This document shows, piece after piece, positions 1-9,061 of a stretch of 64,000 nucleotides of DNA. The notes below the pieces were generated by a model. It did no database searches, was not told the DNA's origin, and worked only from the letters and a program-made list of their open reading frames with translations. The stretch is taken from NCBI RefSeq assembly GCF_003815535.1, contig NZ_RPFZ01000001.1, positions 2,480,001-2,544,000 on the forward strand. Reading direction: 5' to 3'. Made by a program: the position numbers and the translations under genes. Every line of letters begins with the position of its first letter. The first letter of the stretch is position 1. This DNA is from Aurantiacibacter spongiae (GTDB lineage: Bacteria > Pseudomonadota > Alphaproteobacteria > Sphingomonadales > Sphingomonadaceae).

Positions 1-1386
1 GAACAGAACGGGGAAATGCGCTGGATCGGTTCGGGCGGTATCAGGACGGGGATCGGCGCCTTCGCGCTGCGGGCCGACGGCGCCCTGTCCGACGATGGCG
101 GCGTGGCGGCGGGCGTGGGGCTGGGCGGCCGGGCGCTTGGCGGATCGTTCGTTGCTTCCCACTTCGAATATCGCGGCAATTTCCTCGACGAAGTGCGGAC
201 CATCGGTACGACACTGCTGCGCCGCGCGACGGAACTGGATTTCAACACGTCGATCCCGCTGGGAGGAAGGAAGTTCGCCTTTCTTCCCGTGTCGCTGCGC
301 GCGCGCAATATCGCCTATTCGGACGGGCGTGCACGGTTCGAGAGCGCCGTGCGGTCGTCGCTTCGGTTTCCTGGCATGATTGCGTCGGCCAACCTCGAAT
401 ATACACGATCCGGGAATGCCGACGGACGTGATTTCTCCCAACTGATGGGCAATTTCGACCTCGCGACGTTCAACCGTTCGGACACGCAGTTACGCGCTAC
501 GGTCGGTTATCGCGCATTGCCCGAACTCGCGCTGACCACGGTGGGTGCCCAGGTCAATCATGCGCTGGACGACCGGACGGTCCTGCGCGCATCGGCCGTC
601 TACAGTTTCACGGTGGACGATCTGGGGGTCGGTCTTTCGGCCATCCGCGAATTCGACACGTTTACCTTGGCACTTGATGGCCGACATACGTTGCGCGAAG
701 GCGATTACTCGCTCGCCCTTCGGTTGGGTTTCAGCTTCGGGCGCGATCCGCTGCGCGATCGGTTCTTCGTCGACCAACCGGGCCAGGCATCGTCGGGAGC
801 CCTGGCGATCCGCGCATTTCGGGATCTCGACGGTGATCGGATCTTTTCCGAGGGCGACGAAGTGCTGCCCGATGTCAATTTCGCGGTGTTCAATTCGGTC
901 GCGACAACCGATTCAGCCGGCCTGGCCCGGATGGGCGAACTGGGCAACGGTAACCGCGTGAGTGTCCAGGTCGATCCCAGCAGCCTGCCAGACATCCTTC
1001 TCGCACCGGTAAGCCGGGGGATCGAGATCGTCCCGCGCGCAGGGCGCTTCCATGTGACGGATTTCCCCATCGTGGCGCTCAGCGAGGTCGAGGGCACAGT
1101 GACCTTCGCCGGAGCAAATGCAGCGCGCGGCGTGTCCGGCTTGCGCCTTCAGTTGCGCGACGCGTCAGGCAACATTGCACATCACGTGCGGACCGAGCGC
1201 GGGGGATACTACTTCTTCGAGCAGGTCATGCCGGGCACCTACGACCTGATCGTCGATCCGGAACAGGCCGAACGGCTCGACATCTGCCTGACCGCCCCCG
1301 AACCGCTGACGGTCGGGGCGGGCGGGGACATCATCACCCGCGACATGACGGTCACGAGTTGCGCCGAGCTTGCCGAAGCCGCCTAG
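1..1386 (+). CDS. C-terminal part of an outer-membrane usher/SdrD-B-like protein (5' end outside window)
   Basis: The frame is open from base 1, so the gene begins upstream and 461 C-terminal residues are visible. The first ~250 residues are alternating hydrophobic/polar strands typical of an outer-membrane beta-barrel. From about residue 275 there is a DLDGDRIFSEGDEV segment, which resembles the acidic loops of SdrD B-like / carboxypeptidase-regulatory domains. Near the C-terminus YYFFEQVMPGTYDLIVDPE is the usual end of such a beta-sandwich. This arrangement fits the C-terminal half of alpha-type fimbrial ushers (TcfC-like) or MSCRAMM-like surface proteins; the choice between these is inference. 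Its stop overlaps the stop of convergent maiA by 4 bp. Confidence 0.6.
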   Translation, partial: EQNGEMRWIGSGGIRTGIGAFALRADGALSDDGGVAAGVGLGGRALGGSFVASHFEYRGNFLDEVRTIGTTLLRRATELDFNTSIPLGGRKFAFLPVSLRARNIAYSDGRARFESAVRSSLRFPGMIASANLEYTRSGNADGRDFSQLMGNFDLATFNRSDTQLRATVGYRALPELALTTVGAQVNHALDDRTVLRASAVYSFTVDDLGVGLSAIREFDTFTLALDGRHTLREGDYSLALRLGFSFGRDPLRDRFFVDQPGQASSGALAIRAFRDLDGDRIFSEGDEVLPDVNFAVFNSVATTDSAGLARMGELGNGNRVSVQVDPSSLPDILLAPVSRGIEIVPRAGRFHVTDFPIVALSEVEGTVTFAGANAARGVSGLRLQLRDASGNIAHHVRTERGGYYFFEQVMPGTYDLIVDPEQAERLDICLTAPEPLTVGAGGDIITRDMTVTSCAELAEAA

Positions 1387-2015
1387 GGCGCGTCGGGCTG
1401 TTTGTCCGGGTGGGCGGCTGCGAACGCGGGATGCGCCAGACATGCCCGCTCGATCCGGACCATTCGCGGGCTGTCCGACAGATCGAAGTCGAACCTTCGG
1501 GCATTGTACAATTGCGGGATCAGAACGGCTTCGAACAGTCCGGGCCCGTCGAACAGGAAGTCCCCGGTATCGAACTGACGCAGACGCTGCTCCAATGGCA
1601 CGAACGTCTTCGTCAGCCAGTGTCGGTACCAGCTATCGACCTCGTCCTGATCGTGACCGAGTTCGTTCTTCAGATACTTCAGCACTGGCAGGTTCAGCGG
1701 CGCGTGCAGTTCCGTGGCGACGGCGTAGGCGAGTTCGCGCGCGGTAAAGCGCCGCTCGATATCGCTCGGGAGAAGCGGGCGGTCCGGATACCGCTCGTCG
1801 AGCCATTCGAGGATTGCCATGCTCTGCGCCCGGTCACGCCCGTCAGCCTCCAGCATCGGCACGCCGGCGAAGGGGTTGCGCGCGGTGTAGGCCTCGTCCT
1901 TTTGCGCGGATTCGAGCAGGTTCACCGGTTCGTTCTCGTAGGCGAGGCCTTTCAGATTGAGGGCAATCCGCAAGCGGTAGGAGGTGGAGCTGCGCCAGTA
2001 TCCGTAAAGTTTCAT
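1383..2015 (-). CDS. maiA: Maleylacetoacetate isomerase (zeta-class GST)
   Basis: 210 aa, the normal length for MaiA/GST-zeta. It isomerises 4-maleylacetoacetate to 4-fumarylacetoacetate with glutathione, the middle step of homogentisate breakdown in the cytosol. The N-terminal thioredoxin-like domain carries [11 protein letters not shown] at residues 9-19, matching the zeta-class glutathione-binding serine motif, and [11 protein letters not shown] supplies the cis-proline region. An all-alpha C-terminal domain follows. It is divergent from hmgA-fahA, which encode the flanking steps, across a 113-bp spacer that must hold both promoters; I could not identify a clear operator there. An alternative general GST role is unlikely given the neighbours. 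Confidence 0.93.
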   Translation of the reverse strand: MKLYGYWRSSTSYRLRIALNLKGLAYENEPVNLLESAQKDEAYTARNPFAGVPMLEADGRDRAQSMAILEWLDERYPDRPLLPSDIERRFTARELAYAVATELHAPLNLPVLKYLKNELGHDQDEVDSWYRHWLTKTFVPLEQRLRQFDTGDFLFDGPGLFEAVLIPQLYNARRFDFDLSDSPRMVRIERACLAHPAFAAAHPDKQPDAP

Positions 2016-2128
2016 TCGGCACCTCTACCGGTTTCGCACGTTACCTGTCCACACGACCACCATTGCATGACGCGGCGGCAATCGGCATCGCTCCCCGCGG
2101 GAAAGTTGCAAGAGAGACTATCGCGACG

Positions 2129-3415
2129 ATGGATTACCAGACGGGGCTCCTCAATCATTTTGCCAGCGAAGCGGTCGCGGGGGCGCTTCCAGCGGGGCGC
2201 AACAGTCCGCAACGACCGGCCTTCGGTCTCTATGCCGAACAGTTCAGCACGACCGCTTTCACCGCACCACGGACCGAGAACCGCCGATCCTGGCTCTATC
2301 GGATGCGTCCGACCACGGCGCACGGGCGGTTTGTGCCGTTCGACGGCGCACCGCGCCTGAAGCGCGGAGGGTTTGACGGATCCCATACCACTCCCAATCG
2401 GCTGCGCTGGGATCCGTTGCCGATGGCGGAAGGCGATGTCGACTTCATCGACGGGCTCGTCACTTATGGGGGCAACGGCTCGCCCGCCGACGGGGGGATC
2501 GCCATTCACCTCTACACCGCCGCCGTTTCGATGGATACGCGCGCGTTCCAGAACAGCGACGGCGAGATGCTGATCGTGCCGCAAGCCGGCGATCTGCTGA
2601 TCGTGACCGAGCTGGGGCGTCTGGCGATCTCGCCGGGCTGCGTGGCCATCGTGCCGCGCGGGATGCGCTTTCGCGTCGAATTTCCCGAAGGACCGGTGCG
2701 CGGCTATGTCTGCGAGAATTTCGGTGCGCCCTTCCGCCTCCCCGATCTCGGTCCGATCGGCTCCAACGGCCTCGCCAATCCGCGCGATTTCGAGGCTCCC
2801 GTCGCCTGGTTCGAGGATCGCGAGGAAGATTTCGCGGTCATCCAGAAGTTCCAGGGCCGGTTGTGGCAGACGACCATCGACCACTCGCCGTTCGACGTGG
2901 TCGCCTGGCACGGCAATTCCACGCCGTGCCGCTACGATCTCGCCCGGTTCAATACCATCGGCACGGTCAGCTTCGACCACCCCGACCCCTCCATCTTCAC
3001 CGTCCTTACCAGTCCGAGCGAGACCCCCGGCACGGCCAATTGCGACTTCGTGATCTTCCCGCCGCGCTGGATGGTGGCGGAGGATACGTTTCGTCCGCCC
3101 TGGTTCCACCGCAACGTGATGAGCGAGTTCATGGGCCTGGTTCACGGCGAGTACGACGCCAAGGAAGGCGGTGGCTTCATGCCGGGCGGAGCCTCGCTGC
3201 ACAACCAGTTCAATGGACACGGCCCAGATGCCCAAAGCACGCGCAAGGCGATGCAGGCCGACCTCGGGCCGATGAAGATCGAGGACACGCTGGCCTTCAT
3301 GTTCGAAAGCCGCAACGTGATCCATCCTACGCAATTCGCCATGCAGGGCGGGTTGCTCCAATCCGACTACGATGCCTGCTGGACGGGCTTCGAGAAAGCG
3401 ACATTGCCCAAATGA
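2129..3415 (+). CDS. hmgA: Homogentisate 1,2-dioxygenase
   Basis: Opens the ring of homogentisate to maleylacetoacetate with a non-haem Fe(II). The 428-aa length is right for the family. The iron ligands are visible as H327 and E333 in FHRNVMSEF and H364 in FNGHGPDA. The H-E spacing is as in the known enzymes, and one extra glycine lies before the last His. I chose the ATG at 2129 because the protein then begins [11 protein letters not shown], as family members do, and AGAGAGA lies ~11 bases upstream; the frame could extend to 2063. The stop overlaps the fahA start as ATGA, so the two are translationally coupled. No hpd gene is visible to feed the pathway. Confidence 0.95.
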   Translation: MDYQTGLLNHFASEAVAGALPAGRNSPQRPAFGLYAEQFSTTAFTAPRTENRRSWLYRMRPTTAHGRFVPFDGAPRLKRGGFDGSHTTPNRLRWDPLPMAEGDVDFIDGLVTYGGNGSPADGGIAIHLYTAAVSMDTRAFQNSDGEMLIVPQAGDLLIVTELGRLAISPGCVAIVPRGMRFRVEFPEGPVRGYVCENFGAPFRLPDLGPIGSNGLANPRDFEAPVAWFEDREEDFAVIQKFQGRLWQTTIDHSPFDVVAWHGNSTPCRYDLARFNTIGTVSFDHPDPSIFTVLTSPSETPGTANCDFVIFPPRWMVAEDTFRPPWFHRNVMSEFMGLVHGEYDAKEGGGFMPGGASLHNQFNGHGPDAQSTRKAMQADLGPMKIEDTLAFMFESRNVIHPTQFAMQGGLLQSDYDACWTGFEKATLPK

Positions 3416-4719
3416 CAGATACCGCCGCACCGACCGATTTCACCAATGACCCATCCGCCACGAGCTGGGTCGAGAGCGCCGACGGCCACCCCGACTTCCC
3501 TGTGCAGAACCTGCCCTTCGGCATTTTCGAGACCAGCGACGGGCGTGTTCGCGGCGGGGTCGCCATCGGCGAGAGTATCCTCTGCCTGCCGGCCAGCGTC
3601 GATCTGCTCGGCGACGAAGCCGCGGACCTTGCCCGCCTGGCCGATGCCCGTGACCTCAACGCTCTCTTCTCGAAGGGCGCGAGGGCGGTTTCGGCCCTGC
3701 GCCAGGCGGTCTTTCGCCTGCTGACCGACGGGGGCAGGAAGGGCGAGGCCCAGGGCCACCTGCACCAGGCTGACGCCTGCGAGTTGCACGTTCCCTTCAC
3801 GGTGGGCGACTACACGGATTTCTACTCCGGCATTCACCACGCAGTGAACATCGGCAGCCTTTTCCGTCCGGACAATCCGCTGCTGCCCAACTACAAGCAC
3901 GTGCCCATCGGCTATCACGGGCGCTCCTCCTCCATCCGGGTGTCGGGCACCGAGGTCAAGCGGCCGACCGGTCAGAAGAAACCGGCTGAGGACGGCGGCG
4001 ATCCGGGTTTCGGACCCAGCGAGCGACTGGATTACGAGCTGGAGATGGCGATCTGGATCGGGGAAGGGAACGCGCTCGGCGAACCTATCCCGATCGCCGA
4101 GGCCGGTCGTCACATCGCCGGCATCTCCATTCTCAACGACTGGTCGGCGCGCGATATCCAGGCCTGGGAATACCAGCCGCTGGGGCCGTTTCTCGCCAAG
4201 AACTTCAACTCCACCGTCTCGCCCTGGGTGGTGACGATGGATGCGCTGGCACCGTTTCGCGTGGCGCAGCCCGAGCGCCCCGAGGGCGATCCGCTGCCGC
4301 TGCCCTATCTGCTCGACAGAAGCGATCAGGAAACAGGCGCGCTGGACGTGACGATGGAGGTTTACCTCTCCACCAAGGCCATGCGCGATGCCGGCGACGA
4401 GCCTCACCGCCTCAGCCGTGGGCCGATGACGGCGATGTACTGGACGGCGGCACAGCTTGTCGCGCACCATTCGGTGAACGGATGCAACCTGCGCGCCGGC
4501 GATCTGCTCGGGACCGGAACGCTGACCAGCGGAGAGGACCACGGCAAGGGCAGCCTGATGGAACTGTCCAATGGCGGCAAAACGCCCATCACCTTGCCCA
4601 ATGGCGAGACGCGAACCTTCCTGGAGGACGGCGACGAGATCATCATGACGGCTTTCGCAGAGCGGGACGGCTTCGCCCGTATCGGCCTTGGCGAATGCCG
4701 GGCGACGATCGCCGGTTGA
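3412..4719 (+). CDS. fahA: Fumarylacetoacetase
   Basis: Hydrolyses fumarylacetoacetate to fumarate and acetoacetate, the last step of tyrosine/homogentisate degradation. 435 aa, starting at the ATG that overlaps the hmgA stop (ATGA). The N-terminal SH3-like domain begins near [10 protein letters not shown]. The catalytic FAH fold includes [12 protein letters not shown] (metal Asp and general-base His), the [14 protein letters not shown] substrate loop, [11 protein letters not shown] (metal Glu residues) and [20 protein letters not shown]. All the motifs expected of the eukaryote-like long FAH are present. Together with hmgA and the divergent maiA it makes a compact catabolic locus. Confidence 0.95.
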   Translation: MTDTAAPTDFTNDPSATSWVESADGHPDFPVQNLPFGIFETSDGRVRGGVAIGESILCLPASVDLLGDEAADLARLADARDLNALFSKGARAVSALRQAVFRLLTDGGRKGEAQGHLHQADACELHVPFTVGDYTDFYSGIHHAVNIGSLFRPDNPLLPNYKHVPIGYHGRSSSIRVSGTEVKRPTGQKKPAEDGGDPGFGPSERLDYELEMAIWIGEGNALGEPIPIAEAGRHIAGISILNDWSARDIQAWEYQPLGPFLAKNFNSTVSPWVVTMDALAPFRVAQPERPEGDPLPLPYLLDRSDQETGALDVTMEVYLSTKAMRDAGDEPHRLSRGPMTAMYWTAAQLVAHHSVNGCNLRAGDLLGTGTLTSGEDHGKGSLMELSNGGKTPITLPNGETRTFLEDGDEIIMTAFAERDGFARIGLGECRATIAG

Positions 4720-4783
4720 CCGCGTGCGCCTTGCCGCGCCGGGCGGGCGATCCCATCTGGCGCGGCGAAGGAGACAATTCGCC

Positions 4784-5488
4784 ATGATCGACCTGCGTCC
4801 GTTCGACAGTCTGGGAGCCGCCAATCACGGCTGGCTCGACACGAAATACCACTTCTCGTTTTCCGGCTACCATGATCCCGCGCGCATGGGCTGGGGGGCG
4901 CTGCGCGTGTGGAACGACGATGCCATCGCCGCCCGGTCCGGCTTTCCGCCGCATCCTCACAGCGACATGGAGATCATCACCTACGTTCGCAGCGGCGCGA
5001 TCACGCACAAGGATAGTCTCGGCAACCAGGGCCGCACCGAAGCGGGCGACGTGCAGGTCATGAGCGCGGGCACGGGGATCACGCACGCCGAATACAATGT
5101 CGAGGATGTCGAGACGACGCTGTTTCAGCTCTGGATCATTCCCGATCGCGACAAGACGGGCCGCCCGCCGCAATGGGGCGCCAAGCCCTTTCCCAAGGGC
5201 GAGCGCGCCGGGCGCTGGGTCACGCTGGCGAGCGGCCGCGCGGGCGACGAGGACGCGCTGCCGATCAACGCCGATGCCCGGGTTCTGGGCGCGACGATCG
5301 CGGCCGGCGAGACGCTGCGTTACGACCTTGGCGGACGAAAGGGCTACCTGGTACCGGCGACGGGGCGGCTCGAGGTGAACGGCATCGCCGTCGACACCCG
5401 CGACGGGGCGGCCATCGACGATGTCGACGAGCTCGCCATCAAGGCGCTGGAGGATAGCGAGATCGTGCTGGTGGACACGGCGGGCTGA
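4784..5488 (+). CDS. Pirin family protein (YhhW-like bicupin)
   Basis: 234 aa. The start at 4784 is supported by AAGGAG eight bases upstream; the longer frame from 4688 has no such site. The N-terminal cupin carries PHPHSDMEIITYV and GTGITHAEYN, which give the pirin metal set (His, His, His, Glu). Bacterial pirins of this size, such as YhhW, can act as quercetin 2,3-dioxygenases, but the physiological substrate is usually unknown. It lies 64 bp after fahA on the same strand and may be read through from that operon. A second, longer pirin is at 44911-45810. Confidence 0.85.
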   Translation: MIDLRPFDSLGAANHGWLDTKYHFSFSGYHDPARMGWGALRVWNDDAIAARSGFPPHPHSDMEIITYVRSGAITHKDSLGNQGRTEAGDVQVMSAGTGITHAEYNVEDVETTLFQLWIIPDRDKTGRPPQWGAKPFPKGERAGRWVTLASGRAGDEDALPINADARVLGATIAAGETLRYDLGGRKGYLVPATGRLEVNGIAVDTRDGAAIDDVDELAIKALEDSEIVLVDTAG

Positions 5489-5493
5489 GCGGA

Positions 5494-5585
5494 CGAAGTT
5501 GACAAAGCCGACACCGTGTCGCCCACGATAATCCTGTCCAAGGCTTTGATATACAAGAGTTAAACCTCCCTTTGCGAAGTTGACA
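5494..5585. repeat. Pair of 11-bp direct repeats in an intergenic spacer
   Basis: CGAAGTTGACA occurs at 5494-5504 and again at 5575-5585, 81 bp apart, in the 245-bp spacer between the pirin and the end of the efflux operon. The surrounding sequence (TTAAACCTCCCTTTG, GATATACAAG) is AT-richer than its neighbours. No ORF here looks real. It may be a degenerate interspersed element or a relic of one; function unknown. Confidence 0.4.
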
Positions 5586-5716
5586 CCGGGGCGGAGCGAA
5601 AATTCGCCACCGCGGCTCGGCGGGCTTGTCTTTGACGATTGCCGGCAACGGACCTCCCGATGCGCGCCGGGCCATCGTGTAGGAAAGGGCTTTGGCCTTC
5701 GCGCGGCCGGGCGGTT

Positions 5717-5730
5717 CCCGCTTCGGCGGG
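5717..5730 (-). terminator. Stem-loop just after the efflux operon stop codon
   Basis: CCCGC-TTCG-GCGGG forms a 5-bp stem; the loop reads TTCG on the plus strand and CGAA on the transcribed minus strand. It lies 4 bases beyond the permease stop codon. There is no U-tract, so it may be a weak or Rho-assisted terminator or a 3'-end stabiliser rather than a classical intrinsic terminator. Confidence 0.4.
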
Positions 5731-5733
5731 CGG

Positions 5734-6939
5734 CTATTCGTGGCGGAGCGCGTCGATGGGATCGAGCCGGCTCGCCCGGTGCGCCGGATAATAGCCGAAG
5801 ATCACGCCCATCACCGCGCAGAAGCCGAAGGCCACGATATTGAGCGCGGGATTGAAGATGAAGGGCAGGTCGATGGCGTTCGCCAGCAGGATCGACAGGC
5901 CCAGCGCCAGCAGGATGCCGATCACCCCGCCGAAACAGCACAAGACGACCGCTTCGGTCAGGAATTGCAGGCGCACTTCCTTGGCGAGCGCCCCGATGGC
6001 GAGCCGGATGCCGATCTCGCGCGTGCGTTCCGTCACCGAGACGAGCATGATGTTCATGATCCCGATCCCGCCGACCAGCAGGCTGATCGCCGCGATCACG
6101 GCGACGACGGCCGTCATCGCGCCCGTCACGTTGCCGATCGTGTCGCTGATTTCCGCCGTGTCGACGAGGTTGAAATTGTTGTCCTCGCCCTCCTGGATCA
6201 CGCGCCGCTCGCGCAGCAGGGCGACCAGCTGATCCTGAAGCGTCTTGCTGTCATAGGCGGGATCGTACTTGATGACGAAATACTGGATGTCGTCATTGCC
6301 GATGAAGCGGCGCTGCACCGTCTTCAGCGGCATGTAGACGGTATCGTTCACGTCGTTTCCGCCGCCGCCCGGATCGGCCCGCTCGTCGGTCGCGCCGATG
6401 ACGCGGCACGACACGTTGCCGATACGCATGTCCTCGCCCACGACCTGATCTTCCTGGAAGATCTTGTCGACCACGGTCGGTCCGACGATGCACACGCTTT
6501 CGCCGCGGGCTTCCTCGCGTTCGTTGAATCCGCGTCCGTCGGCGATCTCGATGTTCTGCGCGGCGAAGAACGCGCTGTCCGCGCCCTGCACGCCGGTCTG
6601 CCAGTCCTGCCCGTTATGGAAGGCGGTGGCGCTGGCGTTGACCGCGCCGGCGGCGTTCTCGATCCCGGCGATCTGGTTCTCCACCGCGCGGATGTCATCC
6701 TCGTCGAAGGGCGGGGGGGAGATGTTGGGATCGGTGCGGCTGGGAAACACGATGAAGACGTTGGAGCCGAGCCCGGCAATGTCTTCCTGCACATCCGCGG
6801 TCAGGCCCTGGCCCAGCGTCACCATGGTGATGACCGCCGCGACGCCGATGATGATGCCCAGCGTGGTCAGGAAGCTGCGCAGCAGGTGGCGGCGGATTTC
6901 GCGAAAGGCGAGTAGCAGGGTGGCGCCGAGCATCCGCAT
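5734..6939 (-). CDS. macB: ABC transporter permease, MacB type
   Basis: 401 aa inner-membrane subunit of a tripartite efflux pump. There is one N-terminal membrane segment (residues ~20-45, LRSFLTTLGIIIGVAAVI), a large periplasmic MacB-type domain (~50-270), and three C-terminal membrane helices starting near AMTAVVAVIAAISLLVGGIG. The MLVSVTERTREIGIRLAIGA stretch is the FtsX/MacB hallmark. Unlike E. coli MacB, the ATPase is a separate upstream gene. Its ATG overlaps the ATPase stop as TGATG. It works with the ATPase, the MacA-like adaptor and the TolC-like factor of the same operon; exported substrates are not predictable. Confidence 0.92.
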   Translation of the reverse strand: MRMLGATLLLAFREIRRHLLRSFLTTLGIIIGVAAVITMVTLGQGLTADVQEDIAGLGSNVFIVFPSRTDPNISPPPFDEDDIRAVENQIAGIENAAGAVNASATAFHNGQDWQTGVQGADSAFFAAQNIEIADGRGFNEREEARGESVCIVGPTVVDKIFQEDQVVGEDMRIGNVSCRVIGATDERADPGGGGNDVNDTVYMPLKTVQRRFIGNDDIQYFVIKYDPAYDSKTLQDQLVALLRERRVIQEGEDNNFNLVDTAEISDTIGNVTGAMTAVVAVIAAISLLVGGIGIMNIMLVSVTERTREIGIRLAIGALAKEVRLQFLTEAVVLCCFGGVIGILLALGLSILLANAIDLPFIFNPALNIVAFGFCAVMGVIFGYYPAHRASRLDPIDALRHE

Positions 6940-7715
6940 CAGGCGGGTTCCTCCAGCGGCGCGCCTATGCGGTGGTTGCGGTCGATCCGCTCCACCAGCC
7001 CGTCGCGAAAATGGACGATGGTGCGTGCGAATTCGGCCATTTCCTCCTCGTGCGTCACCATCAGCACGGTGATGCCGGTGCGGCTGAGATCGGCCAGCAG
7101 TTCCATGATCTCCACCGAGCGTTCGGTATCGAGATTGCCGGTCGGCTCGTCCGCCAGCAACACGTCGGGATCGGTGACGAGCGCCCGGGCGATGGCGACG
7201 CGCTGCTGCTGACCGCCCGAGAGCTCCGCCGGGGTATGATCCGCCCAGGGCAGCAGCCCGACCTTGTCGAGCGAGCGTTCCGCAGCTTCGCGCCGGGCCT
7301 TCTTCGTCTCCCCGCGATAGAGCAGGGGCAGTTCGACGTTCTCGAGCGCGCTGGTGCGCGCCAGCAGGTTGAAGCCCTGGAACACGAAGCCGAGATAGCG
7401 GCGGCGCAGCAGGCTGCGCTGGTCGCGCGCGAGCGCCTGCACCTCGACCCCGCGAAACATGAACTTGCCGCTGCTCGGCGTGTCGAGGCAGCCCAGAATG
7501 TTCATCGTCGTCGACTTGCCCGAACCCGACGGCCCCATCACCGCGACGAAATCGCCGCGCTCGATGGCAAGGTCCACCCCCTTGAGCGCCTGAAACGCCG
7601 CGGCGCCGGTGCCGAAGGTCTTGGTGATCCCCCGCAGCTCGATCAGCGGCTCGCCCGCCGCGCCTTCCGGGCGTTTCCGACCGGCGACGGTGGCAGGCGC
7701 TCGGGTGTCCGGCAT
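6939..7715 (-). CDS. ABC transporter ATP-binding protein, MacB/LolD type
   Basis: 258 aa ATPase that powers the adjacent permease. Walker A is GPSGSGKST, the Q-loop lies in YLGFVFQGFNLL, the signature is LSGGQQQR, and Walker B is DVLLADEPTGNLD. The H-loop is VTHEEEMA. The N-terminal ~20 residues are a non-conserved extension. It sits between the macA-like gene (5-bp gap) and the permease (1-base TGATG overlap), so translation is probably coupled. LolD was considered, but the macA and tolC partners point to a MacAB-type exporter. Confidence 0.93.
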   Translation of the reverse strand: MPDTRAPATVAGRKRPEGAAGEPLIELRGITKTFGTGAAAFQALKGVDLAIERGDFVAVMGPSGSGKSTTMNILGCLDTPSSGKFMFRGVEVQALARDQRSLLRRRYLGFVFQGFNLLARTSALENVELPLLYRGETKKARREAAERSLDKVGLLPWADHTPAELSGGQQQRVAIARALVTDPDVLLADEPTGNLDTERSVEIMELLADLSRTGITVLMVTHEEEMAEFARTIVHFRDGLVERIDRNHRIGAPLEEPA

Positions 7716-7720
7716 CGCGA

Positions 7721-9061
7721 TCAGCCCCCTTCGCCGGCCGCGCGTATGCCGGTCACGACCTTCATCCCGCGTTCGAGCGTGTCGCCGCGAACCACGGTAT
7801 AACGCCCGTCGCTCTGCCCGGTAACGACCTCGTGCTCCTCCAGCGTGCCGTCCGCCTTCACCGTATAGACGGTCTGCCGGCTGCCGATGCCGATCGTCGC
7901 CTCGTCGTTCTCTTCCAGTCCGAATTGCTGCGGCCCGAAGATGCCGCCGCCTTCCTCCTCTTCTTCCGGATCGAAGCGCAGCGCTCCGTTGGGTACGAGC
8001 AGGGCGACACCGGTGCTGGCCGTGCCGATCGTGGCGGTCGCCGTCATGCCGGGACGCAGCAGGCCATCGTCGTTGCCCACGAGCAGGCGCGCCTCGTAGC
8101 TCACCACCTGGTTGCCCTGCTGCTGCGCCTGCGTCTGCTGGCCCTGGGCGATGGTGTTGGAGGCAAGGTCGACCCGTTCCACCCGCGCGGGAAAGCGGCG
8201 GCCCGGATAGGCGTCGACGGTGAAGGTCGCCTGCTGACCTGGCTGGACCTGACCGACATCCGCCTCGTCGATACCGACGCGCAGCTGCATGGTGCCCAGA
8301 TCCTCTGCCAGCACGAACAGGGTCGGGGTGTTGAAGCTGGCGGCAACGGTCTGACCCGGCTCGACCTGCCGCGCGAGCACCACGCCCGAGACGGGGCTGC
8401 GGATCACGGCGCGGGAGCGCTGCGTGCCGGCGCTCGACAGCTGCGCCTCGGCGCTCGTCACGTTGGCGCGGGCCGAGGCGAGGGCGGCCTGGCCGCGGCG
8501 CACCGCCGCCTGCGCCTGTTCCAGCTCCGCCTGGGAGGGGACGCGCCCGTCGGACAGCCTCTGCACCTCGCGCAGTCGTTCGAGTTGCGCCGTATCGGCT
8601 TCCAGCGTGGCCTGCGCCTGCGCCACGGCGGCGCGGGCGGCACCGAGATTGGCCCGGTTCTGCGTGATCTGATCGTCGATGATGTCGGTGTTGATGACGG
8701 CCAGAACCTGTCCCCGGCTAACCTGGTCGTTCACGTCGACGAAGATGCGGTCGATGCGGCCGGATACTTCGGAGCCGACCTCCACCTGGTTGGTCGGCCG
8801 CAGGTTTCCGGTTGCCGTGACCGTCAGATCGAGCGAGCGGCTTTCCACCTCGGCGGTGATGTAGTTCGGCGCCTCCTCCCCGCGCGAGCATTGCGAAACC
8901 GCCAGCACGATCAGGACGACCAGGATGACGGCGCCCCAGAACAGCTTGCGCTTGTACCACGGGCGCTTCTTCCCGGCGTCGAGATAGCTTTCGATATCGG
9001 CGTCGTCTTCGCTACGGGCCGCGCCCGTATCCGGCGCGGTGAGGGTATCGGTCTCGCTCAT
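7721..9061 (-). CDS. macA: Efflux pump periplasmic adaptor, MacA/HlyD family
   Basis: 446 aa. A cytosolic acidic N-terminus is followed by one membrane anchor (about residues 38-58, LFWGAVILVVLIVLAVSQC). Next comes a lipoyl half (VEVGSEVSGRIDRIFVDVND), a long Ala/Gln-rich coiled-coil hairpin, the second lipoyl half (RAVIRSPVSGVVLARQVEPG) and beta-barrel domains. This order is that of MacA adaptors, which bridge an ABC permease and an outer-membrane channel. An acidic EEEEEGGG insertion near residue 370 is unusual. The start overlaps the stop of the upstream outer-membrane gene by 4 bp (ATGA). Confidence 0.9.
   Translation of the reverse strand: MSETDTLTAPDTGAARSEDDADIESYLDAGKKRPWYKRKLFWGAVILVVLIVLAVSQCSRGEEAPNYITAEVESRSLDLTVTATGNLRPTNQVEVGSEVSGRIDRIFVDVNDQVSRGQVLAVINTDIIDDQITQNRANLGAARAAVAQAQATLEADTAQLERLREVQRLSDGRVPSQAELEQAQAAVRRGQAALASARANVTSAEAQLSSAGTQRSRAVIRSPVSGVVLARQVEPGQTVAASFNTPTLFVLAEDLGTMQLRVGIDEADVGQVQPGQQATFTVDAYPGRRFPARVERVDLASNTIAQGQQTQAQQQGNQVVSYEARLLVGNDDGLLRPGMTATATIGTASTGVALLVPNGALRFDPEEEEEGGGIFGPQQFGLEENDEATIGIGSRQTVYTVKADGTLEEHEVVTGQSDGRYTVVRGDTLERGMKVVTGIRAAGEGG

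Noticed and set aside
2016-2128. ATTGC/GCAAT pair in the maiA/hmgA spacer as an operator
   Set aside because: Five-base arms with an 11-base gap are too weak to call.
1359-2360. 333-aa plus-strand ORF opposite maiA
   Set aside because: Antisense to maiA and overlapping the hmgA start; low-complexity, no motif.
2012-3430. 472-aa minus-strand ORF opposite hmgA
   Set aside because: Antisense shadow in high-GC DNA; no domain, and hmgA on the plus strand is certain.
5692-6915. 407-aa plus-strand ORF opposite the MacB permease
   Set aside because: His/Asp/Arg-rich antisense translation of a clear membrane protein gene.
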